64,000 nucleotides of DNA. Origin: Sternotherus odoratus. Taxonomy: Eukaryota; Chordata; Testudines; Kinosternidae. Location: the NCBI GenBank assembly GCA_032164245.1, contig JAVMKO010000003.1, forward strand, positions 4,350,651 through 4,414,650. Reading direction: 5' to 3'. The position numbers were made by a program, and so were the translations under genes. This document shows, piece by piece, positions 1 through 13,200 of this stretch. The stretch's first letter is position 1. Each line of letters begins with the position of its first letter. A model generated the notes under the pieces. That model was not told the DNA's origin. It ran no database searches and saw only the letters and a program-made list of their open reading frames with translations.

Positions 1-985
1 CCAACACATTGATCCTCTTAAATAAAGACTACCATTTGGTGTGACTGCTGAGTTGCAGATACAACTATGCCTTCTCTAGGCACACAACAATCTCTGCTGT
101 CTTATGAAAAGAAAACAAGTGTAGTTTACTGGCCCAGCTGCATCCAACACTGCCTATTTCAAAAGGGCCTGAAGAGGTGAAAGAGATGGCAGACAGTGTT
201 CCCTTCTGGCTTACAGTGAATCTTCAGACTTTTGCATATCAGGGCACAAAGATGCTATTACGGTGCTTTTTTTAAAAAACAACAACAACTATTTTTGGCT
301 ATTATATGTTAAAGAAACTGCTTTTGAATCTTGTTCTGCTTTTCATGTTTACATTATTTTTTCATTATGGTCCTTCCTATTTTTGTGCCCACTTAATACC
401 TTCCACCAAAGGAGAAATAGAATGGCCTCATATGCTTAGCAGTGGGGAATTCTAACTTCCTCTTACCCACAAAGTCGCAGGACCTCCTTGTCAACCTCCT
501 CCCAGCCCTGGCCAAAATGGCCATCTAGAAAATCAGGGAGAGGAGGCTGGCCAACAGGGTTTCCTGTCACTGTGGGGCCTATTTCCGATCCTCCCTCTGC
601 TCATGCATCTGGGCAGAGTTCCTCTGTGCAGCATCCTCTGTGTCCCTTGACACCTTCGAGGAGCAATGGGCACTGTCCTGGGTTCTCTGCTTGGTGTTCC
701 CATCTGGTTCCCTTCACTTAGCCCTGTGACCTCACCTTTGCTTAGCCCTGTGACCTCCTGTCACTGTTATTTCATTAATTGCCCCCCGGAATTATTTGGT
801 TTCCTGGACTTCTGGCTCCTTCCCTTAGGTGGGGGGGGGGGGGGGAAGGAGGTCCTTTAGCAGTGGGCCCACTTCCTGGATACCAACCAGACCCACATCA
901 GAAAGATCCTTAAACCTATTCCTTCTGCATTTGCACAGAGTTCCAGTTAGCTGTTTCATCCCTTCTAAAGATACAAGCACTACTC
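1..985. other. No recognised gene; simple low-complexity tracts
   Basis: I see no gene here. The stretch holds a run of about 16 G at 830-845 and a short direct duplication of a TTAGCCCTGTGACCTC-like word around 718-757. The short open frames in 488-1011 have no recognisable domain. Confidence 0.6.
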
Positions 986-1280
986 CAGTGGTTCTCAAAC
1001 TTTCCATTTAGGCAACCCCTTTTCAACATGCAGCCTTCGATCGTAACCCTGCCATGTCCGCCGAAATTCCGCCGAATTGAATGTTTCCACTTTCAGCGGC
1101 ATTTCAGCGGCCATACCCATGTGCGCGAGCGTGTCTGCCGAAATTCGGCCGAAAGCAGAAACATTCACTTTGGCGGCATTTTGGTGGACATGCATGTGGG
1201 TATGGCCGCCAAAAGTGGAAGCATTCAATTCGGTGGCATTTTGGCAGGGGCTCGCAACACCCCCACTTTAAGAACCGCTG
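986..1280. mobile_element. Non-autonomous hAT-like element
   Basis: The left end reads CAGTGGTTCTCAAACTTTCC and the right end reads AAGAACCGCTG, which are imperfect terminal inverted repeats of the CAGTGGTTCTCAA class seen in amniote hAT MITEs. The interior repeats GCCGAAATTCGGC-like words and codes for nothing recognisable. I could not find a clean 8-bp target duplication, possibly because the right border runs into the 50-bp duplication that follows. Confidence 0.6.
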
Positions 1281-1362
1281 TTCTGTATCACTCATCAGGA
1301 TGCAAAATAGGCTGGATACAAAATAGGCTGTTCTGTATCACTCATCAGGATACAAAATAGGC
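1278..1362. repeat. 50-bp tandem duplication (1.7 copies)
   Basis: The word CTGTTCTGTATCACTCATCA begins at 1278 and again at 1328, and both copies run into CAAAATAGGC. A 12-base GGATACAAAATAGG-like segment is further repeated inside the unit. It abuts the right end of the preceding hAT-like element. Confidence 0.75.
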
Positions 1363-1515
1363 ATTTATCGCTATACTCAAGGATACAGAGTGGCACTTCA
1401 ACTTGCCTTTGTTTCCCATTCCTGGCACTTTTGAAGGCCTATCCAAAGGACACTCTTGCTAAACAATCAAGTTTATATTGCTATAATTACAGTAAACATG
1501 TGCAATACATTACCC

Positions 1516-2281
1516 GGGGGGGAGGGGGGGCGCAAACGTTTGGGACCATCTGGGTGAGAAAACATTTGGGATATCTGGGTGAGAAAACTGCATACAGGGC
1601 AATGCATGTAGGGCTGGAGCAGGGGGTTGGGCTGCAGGAGGGAGTGGGGGACTTGGGGGTGCAGTGTGCAGGAAGGTGCTCAGGGCAAGGGGTTGGGGCG
1701 AAAGACGTGTGGGGTATATGAGAGGGCTCAGGGCAAGAGTTTGGAGTACAAGGGATTGGGGTGCAGAGTGAAGGAGGGGGCTCACGGCTGGGGGTTGGGG
1801 TGCAGGAGGGATGCGGCAGGGGGCTCAGGGCAAGGGGTTGGGGTGCGGGGGGGCAGGAGCAGCTCGGGGTGCAGGCTCCAGCCCAGCACCACTTACCTGG
1901 AGTGGCTTCAGGGTGGCAGTGGCACCACACTGCTAAAGCAGGCTCCCTGCCTGCCTTGTCCCCACACCATTCCCAGAAGCGGCTGGCACCACATCCCTGC
2001 AGCCCTAGGGCTGGGGAGCAGGGGGCTCCATCTTTGGGTTCCACACCCAAAGCTCCCATTGGCAGGGAACGGCAGCTAATAGGAACTTCAGGTGTGGATC
2101 CCACAGGTGAGGGTAGCACGCGGAGCACTCTCCCTCCCACCCCCTTCAGAGGCCACAGGATCGTGTTGTCAGCCAACTCCAGGAGAAGTGTGGGACCTGC
2201 GGGACCACGGTGGTTGCAATCCCGCAGGCTGGATCCAAAGCCCTGAGGGACCAGATATAGCCCATAGTTTGCCCACCCCTG
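1516..2281. mobile_element. Non-autonomous hAT element with 8-bp duplication
   Basis: The right end GTTTGCCCACCCCTG and the left end GCGCAAACGTTTGGG (behind a G-rich run) are inverted versions of each other. Flanks CATTACCC (1508-1515) and CATTAACC (2282-2289) match at 7 of 8 bases, as expected for a hAT target duplication. The interior is a G-rich stretch of repeated GGGGTTGGGGTGCAGG-like words with no transposase. Confidence 0.75.
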
Positions 2282-2403
2282 CATTAACCACTGTAGACTA
2301 ACTGCTCAAGAATTAAGTAAGTGCAACTATACAAATGATTAGAGTGCAGGACTGAGGCCTGCTCGAGACATAAAACTATAGAGATATGAAAAATTTCATG
2401 CCC

Positions 2404-3250
2404 TGTGTGATATAGTTAGGTCAACCTAACCACTACGGTAGATGAAACTAGGTCAACAGAAGAATTTTTCCATTGACTTAGCTACTACCTGTTGGAGAGA
2501 TGCATTACCTACGTCAAAAGAAAAACCTCTGTCAATGCAGGAAGGGTCTACACACAAGTGGTTCACAAACTTTTTTTTCACGGACCACCTGAAAATTGCT
2601 GAAGGTCTCGGCGGACCACTTAATGATCGTTCCAAATGTTGTTTGTTCCATTAGCTAACTATTGTAAAGCACTTAGGATAAAAGCGCTCTATAAAAAAAA
2701 ACTAACTTTTTTTGTTCTACAAATAAAAGCACACAACTCATATTTAATAGCAGTTGTCTTACTTGTCTAATGCGATGGATGTGCCCTCCCTCCCCTGCCA
2801 CAGCAGCCCCCAAGCTGGGGCTGGGAAAGAGGCGGAGTCATAGAACTGAGGCTTGGGAGGAGGGCCTTCTCTCTCCAGCAACCGTAGCCCTGGAGCTGGG
2901 GCAAGTCACCTCTTTCTCTGGCCACCGCAGCCCTGCGCATCCCAAATTCCCCCCCTTCTCACCTCACTTCCCTCTGTTCTCCCCAAAGACCACTGCCTCA
3001 CCTTACATGTGTTTCTTCTCCATGGTCCAAGCACCTAATTTGTGGGGCCACGTCTGTGCAGCTCCACAAATTAGGTGGGTGGCCCTTCATTATCTTGTGT
3101 GAGGCAGCCCAGGCACACACCTTAGAAGGAACTATCTGCGGACCACCTGAATGGAGCTCATGGACCACACTTGCAGAAGCTCTAGTCTCCACTATAGCAG
3201 CACAGCTGCAAGGCCATAGCTATGCTGAAGTAGTCTAGCCATGTCCTAAG
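2404..3250. mobile_element. Older DNA-transposon-like sequence split by a hAT insert
   Basis: The segments 2404-2553 and 3185-3250 look like two halves of one older non-autonomous element (GTCAACCTAACC... and ...TATAGCAGCACAGCTGC...), separated by the hAT-like insert at 2554-3184. I assign it by its resemblance to repeats common in turtle genomes and by the interrupted continuity, so the outer borders are approximate. Confidence 0.45.
2554..3184. mobile_element. Non-autonomous hAT-like element nested in an older repeat
   Basis: The left end contains AAGTGGTTCACAAACTTT followed by a GGACCACC motif. The right side carries the mirror-image GGACCAC motifs and ends in GAAGCTCTA. Flanks GTCTACAC (2546-2553) and GTCTCCAC (3185-3192) match at 7 of 8 bases. 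There is no transposase frame; the interior is GC-rich and C-rich around 2780-3010. Confidence 0.7.
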
Positions 3251-3554
3251 TCAGGAGACTTTAGCTCCATCAGCACATCCGTAAGATTTCCTGTGACATT
3301 TGTCTTTGTGGTAGGTCTGTGCTTAAACTGCTACAGTGGCATAGATTCAGCACTGCAGCCTCACCATTATAGAGCTTCAGTATAGTAGCTACCTATGGAA
3401 ACAGGAAGTGTTCTCTTGTTGGTGTAGGTAATCCATCCATTGACAGAAGGATTCCTAGAGCTGTCTATACTGAGGGTTAGGTCAGCCTCTCAGAGGTCAG
3501 GATTTTTCATAGCCCCGAGGGACAAAGCTGGTGGACCAGCCCTATGAAAGTCTA

Positions 3555-3640
3555 TTTGCATCTGTAAAATGGGAATACTTGCCTACTTCTCAGAGATGTG
3601 GTGAGATTTATTATATTAACATTTAATACAGTGCTTTGAG
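3555..3640 (+). repeat. MIR-like SINE fragment
   Basis: The words CATCTGTAAAATGGGAATA and GTGCTTTGAGATCC are the conserved core and tail words of MIR/CORE-SINEs. Only this part is recognisable. Confidence 0.55.
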
Positions 3641-3649
3641 ATCCTTGGC

Positions 3650-4015
3650 TAGAGAAGCACTTATTTCAACAGGAAAAACTTCTAACTGTCAACCTATACT
3701 TGTTGCGTGGCAGAATTTCTGGGGTGGCTCTAGAGGGCCAGTCCCTAGAGTAAGATGGAATTATCAGTTGTTGGCAAACAGTCTAGACACGATAAATCGA
3801 TCACAGAGCGCTCTCCCGTCGACTCTTCTACTCCACCGCCACAAGAGGCACAGACAGGCTGAGTCAACAGGAGAGCAGTAGCAGTTGACTCAGCGCCGTG
3901 AAGGTGCCACAGTAAGTCAATCTAAGTATGTTGACTTCAGTTACGTTATTCTGTTAGGTGAACTTGTGTATCTTAGATGGACCCTTCCCCGCAGTGTAGA
4001 CCAGGGCTTAGTAAT
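3650..4015. mobile_element. Probable non-autonomous DNA transposon remnant
   Basis: This GC-richer block contains CCTTCCCCGCAGTGTAGACC near its right end, a word that recurs at the ends of DNA transposons in turtles. No clear left inverted repeat or target duplication was found, so the class is uncertain. Confidence 0.35.
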
Positions 4016-5755
4016 ACACAATTTACACCCAACCTAATGACATACTGGAGGAAGAAAATGTTTCCTGACTAGCAAGATTATTTTCTATTCTAAAGGTTAT
4101 TTTGTCCATTTTCCATGCATTTTAAAAGCTACATCTAATGAAATCTTGATCTAACCAGATTCTTTAGATTTCTTTAAAAGCTTGGATGTGTTTCTTTTTA
4201 AACTTACCCATTGGATGTGGAAAGGCCTAATGACAATACACACAGGCTTGTCAGAATTTTATTTTATTTTTATAACTTCAATGGATAATATCAAGGCTTT
4301 TTTCAAGCACTGAGTTAAATTTTCACAGTTGAAGGAAATTATAATCATTTAACTCCAGCATTATAACACATTTTATACACATTCCCATGGGGCTCTAATC
4401 TCTCAAACAGCAATTTTCTCACTTTGCCTATCTGTTAATTTTGACCATTGATGATAAAAAACCTTAATCCTTCCAAGCCTAAACATACAGGTCTATGTCA
4501 GTATCAGGGATATAAATCCCCCTTTGGAAGTATTTGAACAATTAAACATGCTTTAAAAATTGATTTTAAGATAAAGACTCATAAAAAGAATTGGAAGGCT
4601 ATCCAGCAACTCTGCAGTGGCATATTCTACAGCAGTAACAATGGTTCTATTTCCTTATCCCCAAGGTATTATGAATAGTTTAATATAGGTCAGGTGTTCA
4701 AATCAAAAAACTATGTTAAAATAATATTATCTAGGTTGCAACATCAAGCACACAAAAATTATGAAATTCCAGATTTACAGTTAGTTGTCTGTGCACCTTT
4801 AATCCGGGCCTCTTGTTTACCCAACCTGTACACTGAATGTGGCAGGGGTTCCATGAGAAAATATTATGTCATTAAAAACTAACAACAGTTGCATGGGCAT
4901 CTATAAATCTGGCATTTCCCGACTTTTCGGTGCTTGACTTTGCAACCTAGATAACTATTATCTGATATAGTCTACAGAGGGGATGAGAAAGGAAAGGGAG
5001 GTGGATTGGTACCGCAAAGCAAGGTCTTATACACAACACAATAGCATTTCTCTATTTGTTCATATTACACTGATATAATGGTATTCCCATGCAGGACTAT
5101 ATCTTTGTCCACATTAGGTGCATGCCATCATTAGGGGAAAATGTGCTAATTTGAGTTAAAAACCCAGTGCTGATGGGCAGTCTGTAGTAGTCACATAAGT
5201 TAGCATGACATGATAAACCACAGGCTCCCCCATAGCAGGCTGAGAAAGATTATGGGGATCATAAGGTTTGCCTCAACTTGTTATCTCATAAAAAAAAAAA
5301 TCACAAACTGGCTTGTCTTCACTCTGATTTTAACTTCAGTTAAACAAGTTTAAAACACACATTTTTCCTAGATGGGGGAGGGGGAATGTACCACTTTCAC
5401 TATACTGGTATATTTACACACAAGTTGTCACTACTTTAGATAAGCCCTGAGAGAGTGGAAATAGTGATTTTTAACATTTTACAATTTAGCTAAATCTGAA
5501 TGGAATTTCACAAAAGAAAGAAAAGCAGCTTTGAACCTTGATGGGATTATTCTGCTGTAAACAATAGAGGCATTAAAGCGTCCCCAAGATTATAAGAAGA
5601 AGTGTTAGGGAACCTAAGTCCAGGATCACTACCAGCTCCCCTTATAATACTGAAGACTGTTACAGGATAATATAAAGAAATTGACACTTGAGGGCACATT
5701 ATATCCAAGCATTTTGGTACTTGTCACCAACATAGATCTATACCCCTACAATACC
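4016..5755. other. AT-rich sequence, no gene recognised
   Basis: Nothing with coding character, a tRNA fold or a repeat family I recognise. Reading frames are short and interrupted on both strands. Confidence 0.5.
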
Positions 5756-6281
5756 TATGAAGTTAAAGGTTTAAGATTAGCAGCCGTGTTAGTCTGTATC
5801 AGTAAATAAGACGAGGAAGACTATGTAGCACCTTAGAGACCAACCAGCTTATTTCAGCATAAGCTTTCGTGGGCTATAGCCCACTTCATCGGATGCACAG
5901 AATGGAATCAATTTTCAAATTGGACACAATAAGACAAGGGCTAAATAGAACTTGCAAATGGTTCTCTCATTACACTAATTGATTACATTTCCCCAGTTAA
6001 TTTACCTTCAATAGTTATCTCCTGCCAGACACAGAAATCCATTTCAAAAGGTAATTTTTCTCCTGCTGATAATGGCCCATCCAAATTAAACAGCCTCTTA
6101 GAATTGGTATGCTAATGTACAAGTTTTTTTTTGCTTTCTGTGTGTATAAATGCATTTTACTTCTGTTCCATTCTATGCATCCGATGAAGTGGGCTACAGC
6201 CCACGAAAGCTTATGTTGAAATAAACTGGAGAGTCTCTAAGGTGCTATGAAGTCTTCCTCGTCTTATTTATGAAGTTAAAG
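5756..6281 (+). mobile_element. Fold-back retroelement, locus A (500-bp form with long loop)
   Basis: The element spans 5769-6268 between perfect 13-bp duplications, TATGAAGTTAAAG at 5756-5768 and 6269-6281. It starts with a head GATTAGCAGCCGTGTTAGTC that is present on one side only. An arm of about 100 bases (5803-5906) follows, then a loop of about 260 bases, then the inverted arm (6166-6268). The arms share CATAAGCTTTCGTGGGCT and AATAAGACGAGGAAGACT. The long perfect duplication points to retrotransposition rather than cut-and-paste transposition. This is the largest of five loci with the same plan and may be nearest the full-length form. I infer relatedness to Penelope-like pseudo-LTRs; this is not proven. 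Confidence 0.75.
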
Positions 6282-6411
6282 ACAATAGAGCAATCCTGTC
6301 CGCCATAATCACAAAGCCAACAGGACTAAGAAGCAAGAAAACTCAAGTGAGTAACCAGCAGAATTTGGTCCCGATTTCCCTTGATATCAGAATATGTTAC
6401 TTAGTTAGATG

Positions 6412-6737
6412 TACAGTTAACCCTCGATTTAATGGACTTCGGATGCAATGGACAAAATTTCTGAGCAAGTCTGATGCATTCCTGATCCATTTCTGGCGGG
6501 CGGGCTGCCGGCTCCCGGCTGCCGCCTGGGTCACAGCAGCGGGCGGGCTGGCTGCCAGCTCCCGGCTGCCGCCCGGCTCCAGGCAGCGGGCGGGCTGCGG
6601 AGCTGTCGCCCCGACCCTGTGGCGGGCGGGCTGCTGCTCCGACAGCTCATTTTTTTATTATTATTAAATAACGGACTTTTTGATTTAACGGACACCCCCT
6701 CGCCCGAATTAGTCCGTTAAATGGAGGTTTTACTGTA
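6412..6737. mobile_element. Tigger/pogo-like MITE
   Basis: The left end CAGTTAACCCTCGATTTAA and the right end TTAAATGGAGGTTTTACTG are imperfect inverted repeats, with TA on both outer sides (6412-6413 and 6736-6737). This matches the TA target duplication of the mariner/pogo group. The interior is a GC-rich stretch (6495-6640) of repeated GGGCGGGCTG-like words without a transposase. Confidence 0.75.
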
Positions 6738-6864
6738 CTGCACTTTGCTTTATTTTGTTAAGAGTTAAATTCCTTTAATGCAGCTAAAATTAAAGTTAAC
6801 ATCTTAGGCTGTAGAACAAATTAGAAAACAGGTTGCGTTACTTTTTCTGATCTCGGCAGCTTAG

Positions 6865-7612
6865 TCCTGTGTTCCTCAAACAGTAGGTCCAGACCTACCA
6901 GTGGGTTATGGGAGGGGGTCATACTCCTCACCCCGCTTTCTGTGTCTTACTTTTCCTGGGCAGGAGGCAGCGGTATGGGGTGAAATCCAAGCAGCAGCAG
7001 AGGGAGTGGGCCAGAGTCAGCGAGGGAACAGGCAACAATCTCTCCCAGCCTGCATGTGCCCAGAGTCGTTCCGCTACCCCACTATACATGCTCTCACTTC
7101 CCCTGGCCCAGCAAGCAGTGGGATCCAGGCAACAACAGCAGCAGCATCACAGAGGAAGTGCCTCTATGGCACAAGCAGGGCACGGAGAGATTGCTGACTG
7201 TCCTCCTCCTGGCTCCAGCCACTTCCTCTGTGCTGCTGCTGCCACTGCCAACCCAGACCCTGCTCTCACTTCCCCAGGGCAGCATGCAGCTACATAGGTA
7301 GCAAGATCCAGGTAGCAGCAGAAGCACAATCGGTTGCCAATTTTGGTTGGACGTACTCCTGGAGGTTTCATCATATGACGATCTTTAATTAAAGATTAAT
7401 CTTTAATTCCTGGAGACTCCAGGGCAACCCAGGAGAGCTGGCAACACTCCCCAGCTCTGGAGAGAGTGAAGCTAGCTGGGGCTGCAGGAGGTGGCACGAC
7501 AACTGAGAAGAGGAGAGAGAGGAGAGGAAAACCGGGGTAATGGTGTGTTCTCAAAAAGGGACAAAATGCCATTAGTGGGTTGCCTTAGTCAGAAGTTTGG
7601 GAAACATTGGTT
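6865..7612. mobile_element. Non-autonomous hAT-like element
   Basis: The left end CCTGTGTTCCTCAAACAGTAGG and the right end AGAAGTTTGGGAAACATTGG are inverted repeats of the hAT MITE type. The interior is GC-richer than its surroundings, has CAGCAGCAG-like runs and has no transposase. Borders are good to about 10 bases. Confidence 0.55.
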
Positions 7613-10058
7613 TAGTTTACTGTTTCAACTTCACTCATTTTGAAAAGTGAAATTAGACTGCTCAGTTTTACTTTCTATGTACAGTTCCCCATGCATTCCA
7701 GTACTATGTAGTTGTGTTTACATTTCCAATACTGCAAAAGAATGTATAAACCCAGACAAAACACTCGTTTTAGTGACATTTTAAAGACATTTTTATTCAT
7801 ATTAGGTTTCGTAAGGAATTACCACCATTATAATCTTAAAACAAGACTGTAAAATCTTGTGCCTAGAGTTAAGAACTAACAAAGTGGACCAGTTTTCAGA
7901 GGGACCGAGCACCCGCAGCTCCCACTGAATTCACTAAATGCGCAAAACTCCTGAAAGCTAGTCCAATTAGGGTTGAAGTATGGATCTGATATGTAACCTG
8001 AGGCACCCAAAAAAGTTTTGAAAGAGATCAATTAAAAGAGGGCCTTTTTTAAAATATAAAAGTATACTGGATGAAAGTAAACAGAACATAGTCTACAAGT
8101 TCGAGGTAGTCCTTAGAACAGTAAAAATATTGAGACTGTTCTGAAATGCAGGTTGTTTATGCTTTTAGTTTACACAAAACCCGCTATTTATACACGTTAG
8201 CAAAGGGAGAACTAATTAAACTCCTATTCCTATTAAAAATGAGTCAGCAAAAAAGAGCAAAGACTGAGGCCTGTGAAGTATAATTTTGTTATACCTGCAT
8301 TTTTTTTTCTCAGCAGTGGCTCACACTTGTTCAGTATAACAATATTCTTAACATGTCATTTGGAGACGTGCAATCTATTCCAAGAAATTTTAAATACTAA
8401 CACAGTACTGAGTCAGACTTCACACTTTTAATACACATTTGGACTTGATGCACAATTGTACAGTAAGTTGAGATATGAGCCCACTGTAAATCCTCAGGTT
8501 TCATATTCTTAACAATATTTTACACACAACATTTTACTATTCAATTTGCACTTACACATGCAAGCAAGAATGTTGTATGAGCTATTTGGTATAAATGTTT
8601 CCAGAGTGCCCAGCTGTCATTCCTTGAATTCTAACACAATGTGCTTTGTCATTAAACAGTACTTGTGTTTGCTTTTTACCTTTGAGTCCTAAGCGAAAAT
8701 CAGGTGAGTGCACTCATGGTATGTACACTAGTGGATAATGGGTCACACCATAAATAACCTCCCCAAACCGTTTGATTAGGAGTCTCTGCTCAAGAAAGGG
8801 TCACCACTGAAACAGAAGTCAGCACTGAGGTGCATTGGCAGAGCAGGAGAGGAGATGCAGTACTAGAGTAGCAGGGGTCAGAATTAAGGAACATAAGACA
8901 AAAGAGAGTAAACTTGAACACCCAATCTACACTAGCTTCAACACTAGTGTAAAGTTCTTGATTTTCATTAACATTAAATTCACCCACAGTTTTTCCAATC
9001 TGATTTGAAATTTAAACTAGTCACAAACAAGAGTCAAAAAACTATTCTAATTAGTCATTTCCATTAAAACCACTACTTTCAGGTATTTAACTCAACTTTA
9101 AATGTGTTCTGTTAGAAGTTGTATGCAAAGTCTCAGTTTAGGAATGAAAAGGAAGTGTTAGGAGGGGTGAGGGAGAATGTATTATTTTAAAAATAATGCA
9201 ACTATGAAAATTAATGATTCCAGATACTTGAGAGGTTTTGTTGTAGATCATACAAAGGCTATTTTTAAGTCAGGCTGTTGCAGCTTTAAACCTTTCCATC
9301 TTCTATGTGTAGAGGATCAATGCCTCAATTAGCAACTTTTCTCCCAAGTCTTGGTGTTAAATATATATTAAGAAAGTGAACACAAAAATAAAAATCCTTT
9401 TCCCTCTTAACTGCTAAGGGTCAGCCTTGATTTTGCATCTCCTGGAATCTGTCTTTTTAAGACGAGCATTAAACATTGAAATGTCTTTGTGCTTCTGGGG
9501 AAAAATGACACATACATCTGAGGGCAGAACCTGCCCCAGTTTTATCTTAGAAGTTGTCTAAGCTTAATCATAGGCAGAGCCCATATTTTGCATTTGAGGC
9601 TCATACAATTTACCTGCCAGTAAAGTTCAAGTGACACTGCTCATTTGTATATTCATTGAACTATTTTGCATTTCTACACACAAACTTGTATGGGTTTAAA
9701 ACTGGCTGTCAGTTTACCTAGCTCCTATTAGCTTAAAGGGGCAAGCTAAACCAATAAGCACACTTAAACAGATTTAAAGTGTTCACACCCCAAGATATAT
9801 TGTCTAACTAAATCTGTTTTTAAAAAACAGCACATTTTCAGTTAAACTGATGCATTTTTGTGTTTAGGGCAGTCCCCAGAGTCCTATAAGCAATTTAACG
9901 CTTGTCTACACATAATGTATGCCTGTTTAACGAGGGATGTTATGTTAAACTGATGCAACTTTGCATGGCACTACTCTTGAATCTGCTTAAGAGCTAGGTT
10001 TAAACATACAAGAATAGCGCCAAGCAAAGTTGTACCATGTTAACCATTTAGACCAGGC
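7613..10058. other. AT-rich sequence, no gene recognised
   Basis: No coding region, RNA gene or repeat family is recognisable on either strand. The near-absence of recognisable repeats over about 2.4 kb contrasts with the rest of the window and could reflect intronic or untranslated sequence of the gene whose promoter is suspected near 14.4 kb. That is inference only. Confidence 0.45.
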
Positions 10059-10276
10059 CTTAAGTATTATGGAAGTGACAAAGGGCCCTGTGGCACCTTA
10101 AAGTATTGAAGCATAAGCTTTCGTGGGCTAATACCCATGCCATCCGACGACGTGGGTATTAGCCCACGAAAGCTTATGCTTCAATACTTTAGCTAGTCTT
10201 TAAGGTGCCACAGGACCCTTTGTCACTTCTGCAATTCCAGACTAACACGGCTACCTCTCTGATTCTTAAGTATTAT
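10059..10276 (-). mobile_element. Fold-back retroelement, locus B
   Basis: The element spans 10071-10264 between perfect 12-bp duplications CTTAAGTATTAT (10059-10070 and 10265-10276). The head (minus strand: AATCAGAGAGGTAGCCGTGT) is on the right only. The arms containing AGCATAAGCTTTCGTGGGCT face each other with an asymmetric centre: one arm lacks the CGTCGGATG tip that the other retains. The plan is the same as loci A, C, D and E. Confidence 0.85.
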
Positions 10277-13200
10277 AGTTATCTACAACTGTCTGTTTGA
10301 ACTAAAGTTTCTAAATAAACCAATATAAAATGCTTGATTGAATCTGTCAGCAATTAGCCTTTGTTATAAGGCAGCAGTAGCTACAGGATGTAGTAGACTC
10401 TGGACTGCATTTGCCTGTTTGGCCAGGCTTGATTTAATGTTTACCTGTTTCTCTGAGCTTTCCCTCTTTCTCCTTTAAAAACAGATTTCAATATCACTTT
10501 AAAAACTACTTTTTATTCCCTCCCTTTGGTAAAAGAGATAAGCATCACTCCTTCAAGGAAATGAAGAACCAAGCAAAACTTGCAATATATGTAGTTGAAG
10601 AACATTAATTTATTTTTTGTGTAAGCAAATTGCTTATGCAAGACACAGGATATTTTTAGTAACAACGCTCACACCTTAACTTCTGACAATCCTCATACCT
10701 TGCATGCAAATTAACACTCTTCGATTAGTAGCCAAGAAGGTGTTGATCTCCAGCAAATCTGCTCATTATAAATATGTTTATAAAGTTAAGGAAATCTAAT
10801 GACCCTAAAGGTTTCAAACATTTATAGATGTACCACATAAAAAGGATGTTAAGAGACTGAAGTCTCAGCAATGGGCACATATGTTTCTAAAACAAGACAA
10901 TATTAGAACATAAAATGATAGTATTACTATGGCAATAATTCTACAATGGAAGTTGCATGACTAATTACGTGAATTAGTCATACAGTTGTGAATTCTTCTC
11001 TTACAGTGTTCACAGCAGAGGGCAAGTTATGGGGGAAAACCAGCACCCTAACACCATCTCTAAATCAAACTGTAATGACTAAGAAATAAAGGTCTTAATT
11101 ATTAATACTCTAATCCCACATGGTTTCTTGTGAAGTGCATTTGTTTTGAAAGCAAGGATCATGCTGCTGTCATGTCGTTTAGCAGCATATTTCTAGGCAA
11201 TAAATACTTAACTTAAGCAAACCAAGTAAGATCATATCATTTCAATCATGCCCACAGGCTCTGAGACAGGTATAATATTGCTAGAGTTACCACTGTTGCC
11301 TAGCATCAGTAGGTGTTTGCTTTTAAAAGGGACAACTTGAACGCTATTCGTTTTCCAAAACTCAGTTAAATGTAATTTCAGATACTATATCAGTTCCTGA
11401 GACTCTCCGCAATTTTGTCGATTTGCAATCACCTTTTCTGATTTCTCTCCCTGTTGCTGTACAAGAGGCCTAAACAAACTGGAGAAACTGTATGTAATAG
11501 TTTTTGCTGTTTCCAGTATACAAAGAGCTGTCACAAACACAAAGTAACTTAACATTTAGGAACATTTAAACTCTCCCATAAGATTGTTGCAAGCTAAAAA
11601 TACTACAGCCTCTGAATTGGAATAGGATAGTACACCCCTGGAAAAGTAAACAGTAAACGTCATTTTTTGTTTAAATCCACTAACACTTGTCAACTGTACT
11701 TTATCAGGTATACCGTTTGAGATTCATATTTCCTCCAACCCCACATAAGCTAGGTCATGTATACAAGTGTAAACTATTAAAATAAGGAATGCAAAGATCT
11801 TAAGACTAAGATTTTAAGAACAGCGCACACTAGACACCTACATTATTACGAGTTTTCAGCTTTATTATGCTCTGAGCAATGTCCCCCTTTTTGGTTACGC
11901 CATATTTGGGTCTGTAGAGTTAACATTCACTATATGTTGAGTAAATTTTTACATACCAACTCTCTAGCACTTTAGGTCACAAACCACCCCCTTGTTGCAT
12001 TGTAGTATAATGCAATACAATCATGAAAATGTCAAAAATATAACAACATCCTAACGGCAACCCAATTCTCAGCTATTGAAAGGTCAACATGCACCTACGA
12101 AACCAGGAATTTTAGTGTGTCTAGCAGCCTACACTGGAAGAAAATTGCCTCTCAGCCACTGTTTCTATAACACTAAATGTCATATTCTACTTGCTATAAC
12201 CCCCTTAGTTCCAACTGAAACTCCTGGATTGCCAATTACACACACACCCAGCTTTAGAATTATTCACAATCTGATGCTGCTTCTAGTCCAGTTTCTAGGA
12301 CAGAAACCTACGAAATTTAGGGCAACAATTCAGCTGCTGACAGAGGGGAAAAAAGCAGTGACTTCAAAAATAAAACAAAATCTCCCCACACACTTCAGAA
12401 CAGCAGTAAGCACCATACACATCTTTTACTCAGATTGTTGGCTGTTTTTCCAAACAAAACGCATAATGATTGAGCCATCTTTTCAGCTCAAATTACACTG
12501 AAAGCTACTTGATACCACATTTTACCATCTTCGTTTCCTTTAACCAAGAAACCGCATTAATGTATTACTTGTTTTTCCTTTTAGAAATTTTGCATGTAAA
12601 AAATTAATGTGCGTAACCTAATTAAATGGTGCTGGTGTAATAATGCAACTGATTAAAAGATGCAAACAAACAAAGGGCTGTCACTTAAAAGGCAACAAAA
12701 CGAAGTGTCTTCCCCTCCCCCAGCCTGCTGTCCCTGCAACAGAGGTTTCAGCAGCTCCCTGTTGCTGTGTGACCACCACAACCCCCATTTGTGCGCAGCT
12801 TCACCCCTTCAACAACCCCCATTCCCTCCCCTTCAGCCATGTTTGTAGAATCAAGACAAAGTCACTCCATATAGTTCCAATTCCTCCCTCACAGAGACAC
12901 TAGAAGGAAAAACCCTGCTTCCTTACTTTTCAAATCAACTTCTTAAAAATCGGAACAAACGCACGAAATATTTCAGAAATGACGAACCTTGATTTAATCA
13001 GCTTCGACTGTCACCCATCCCCGCTCCCGCACGGCTGCTGTGCAATAGCCAAAATGTGCTGCACCCTCCCACCCCCAAAACACCCTCATCCCCAAAGCAA
13101 GAGGCGTTTCTTTCCCATTATCCCTATAGCCAGCCCCCTCAAAGAATAGGGTGACATACAATACCTGAAATCTGCACACACACACAAAGGCCAAAATACC

